Shown here one piece after another: positions 35,135-35,260 of a stretch of 35,260 nucleotides of DNA. The notes beneath the pieces are model-generated. The model was not told the origin of the DNA, searched no databases, and worked only from the letters and a program-made list of their open reading frames with translations. The DNA comes from Deltaproteobacteria bacterium (GTDB lineage: Bacteria > Desulfobacterota > GWC2-55-46 > DRQE01): NCBI GenBank assembly GCA_016219105.1, contig JACRCI010000046.1, positions 1 through 35,260 on the forward strand, in the 5' to 3' direction. The position numbers were made by a program, and so were the translations under genes. The stretch's first letter is position 1, and every line of letters begins with the position of its first letter.

Positions 35135-35260
35135 TGATTAATTCTCTTTTTGTCATTGCGAGCCGCGTTTTTGCGGCGAAGCAATCTCGTAACTCACTGA
35201 TTTGCCTATAGGACGAGATTGCTTCGCTACGCTCGCAATGACGGGACTGGGAATTAATCA
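35135..35260. repeat. Inverted-repeat (MITE-like/palindromic) element at the window end
   Basis: 10-bp termini TGATTAATTC/GAATTAATCA; inner arms GTCATTGCGAG...CGAAGCAATCTCGT (35152-35190) pair with ACGAGATTGCTTCG...CTCGCAATGAC (35213-35242). Confidence 0.88.

Overview
35.26 kb of GC-rich bacterial chromosome, almost fully coding, carrying mainly core genes. Left to right: a two-gene ATP-citrate lyase (reductive TCA type; the large subunit is unusually long and divergent), a SPOR-domain protein, miaB, a DUF151/bifunctional-nuclease protein, a degenerate GGDEF-like protein coupled to a REC-PATAN protein, a PHP phosphoesterase, a PQQ-type beta-propeller protein, a GH57 glycosidase, mutS, an AMIN/amidase_3 amidase, glnD, and xerC/D. 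On the minus strand: an AsnC-type RAM-domain protein, a gmhB-like HAD phosphatase, tRNA-Arg(CCT), apt, a surE-pcm-yqaA/DedA-nlpD-rpoS cluster, and a Na/Pi cotransporter-hydrogenase protease-hypF-hypC-hypD-hypE cluster. The most striking signal is not a gene. It is a dispersed family of short GC-rich repeats with a 21-nt unit (G-strand consensus approx. GCCGTCGAGGACGGCTGGTTG, containing the palindrome CCGTC-GAG-GACGG). I count about 18-20 copies or partial copies, in both orientations, in intergenic gaps and also in-frame inside conserved genes (miaB several times, hypD, rpoS, mutS, the SPOR gene, the xerC N-terminus, the PQQ gene C-terminus). The consensus unit is 3x7 nt and stop-free in all six frames, and at least four of those frames appear to be used in proteins here. 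Both window ends carry unrelated inverted-repeat elements, which suggests repeat-bounded contig ends. All assignments are by eye from the sequence and remembered family motifs; no database search was run.
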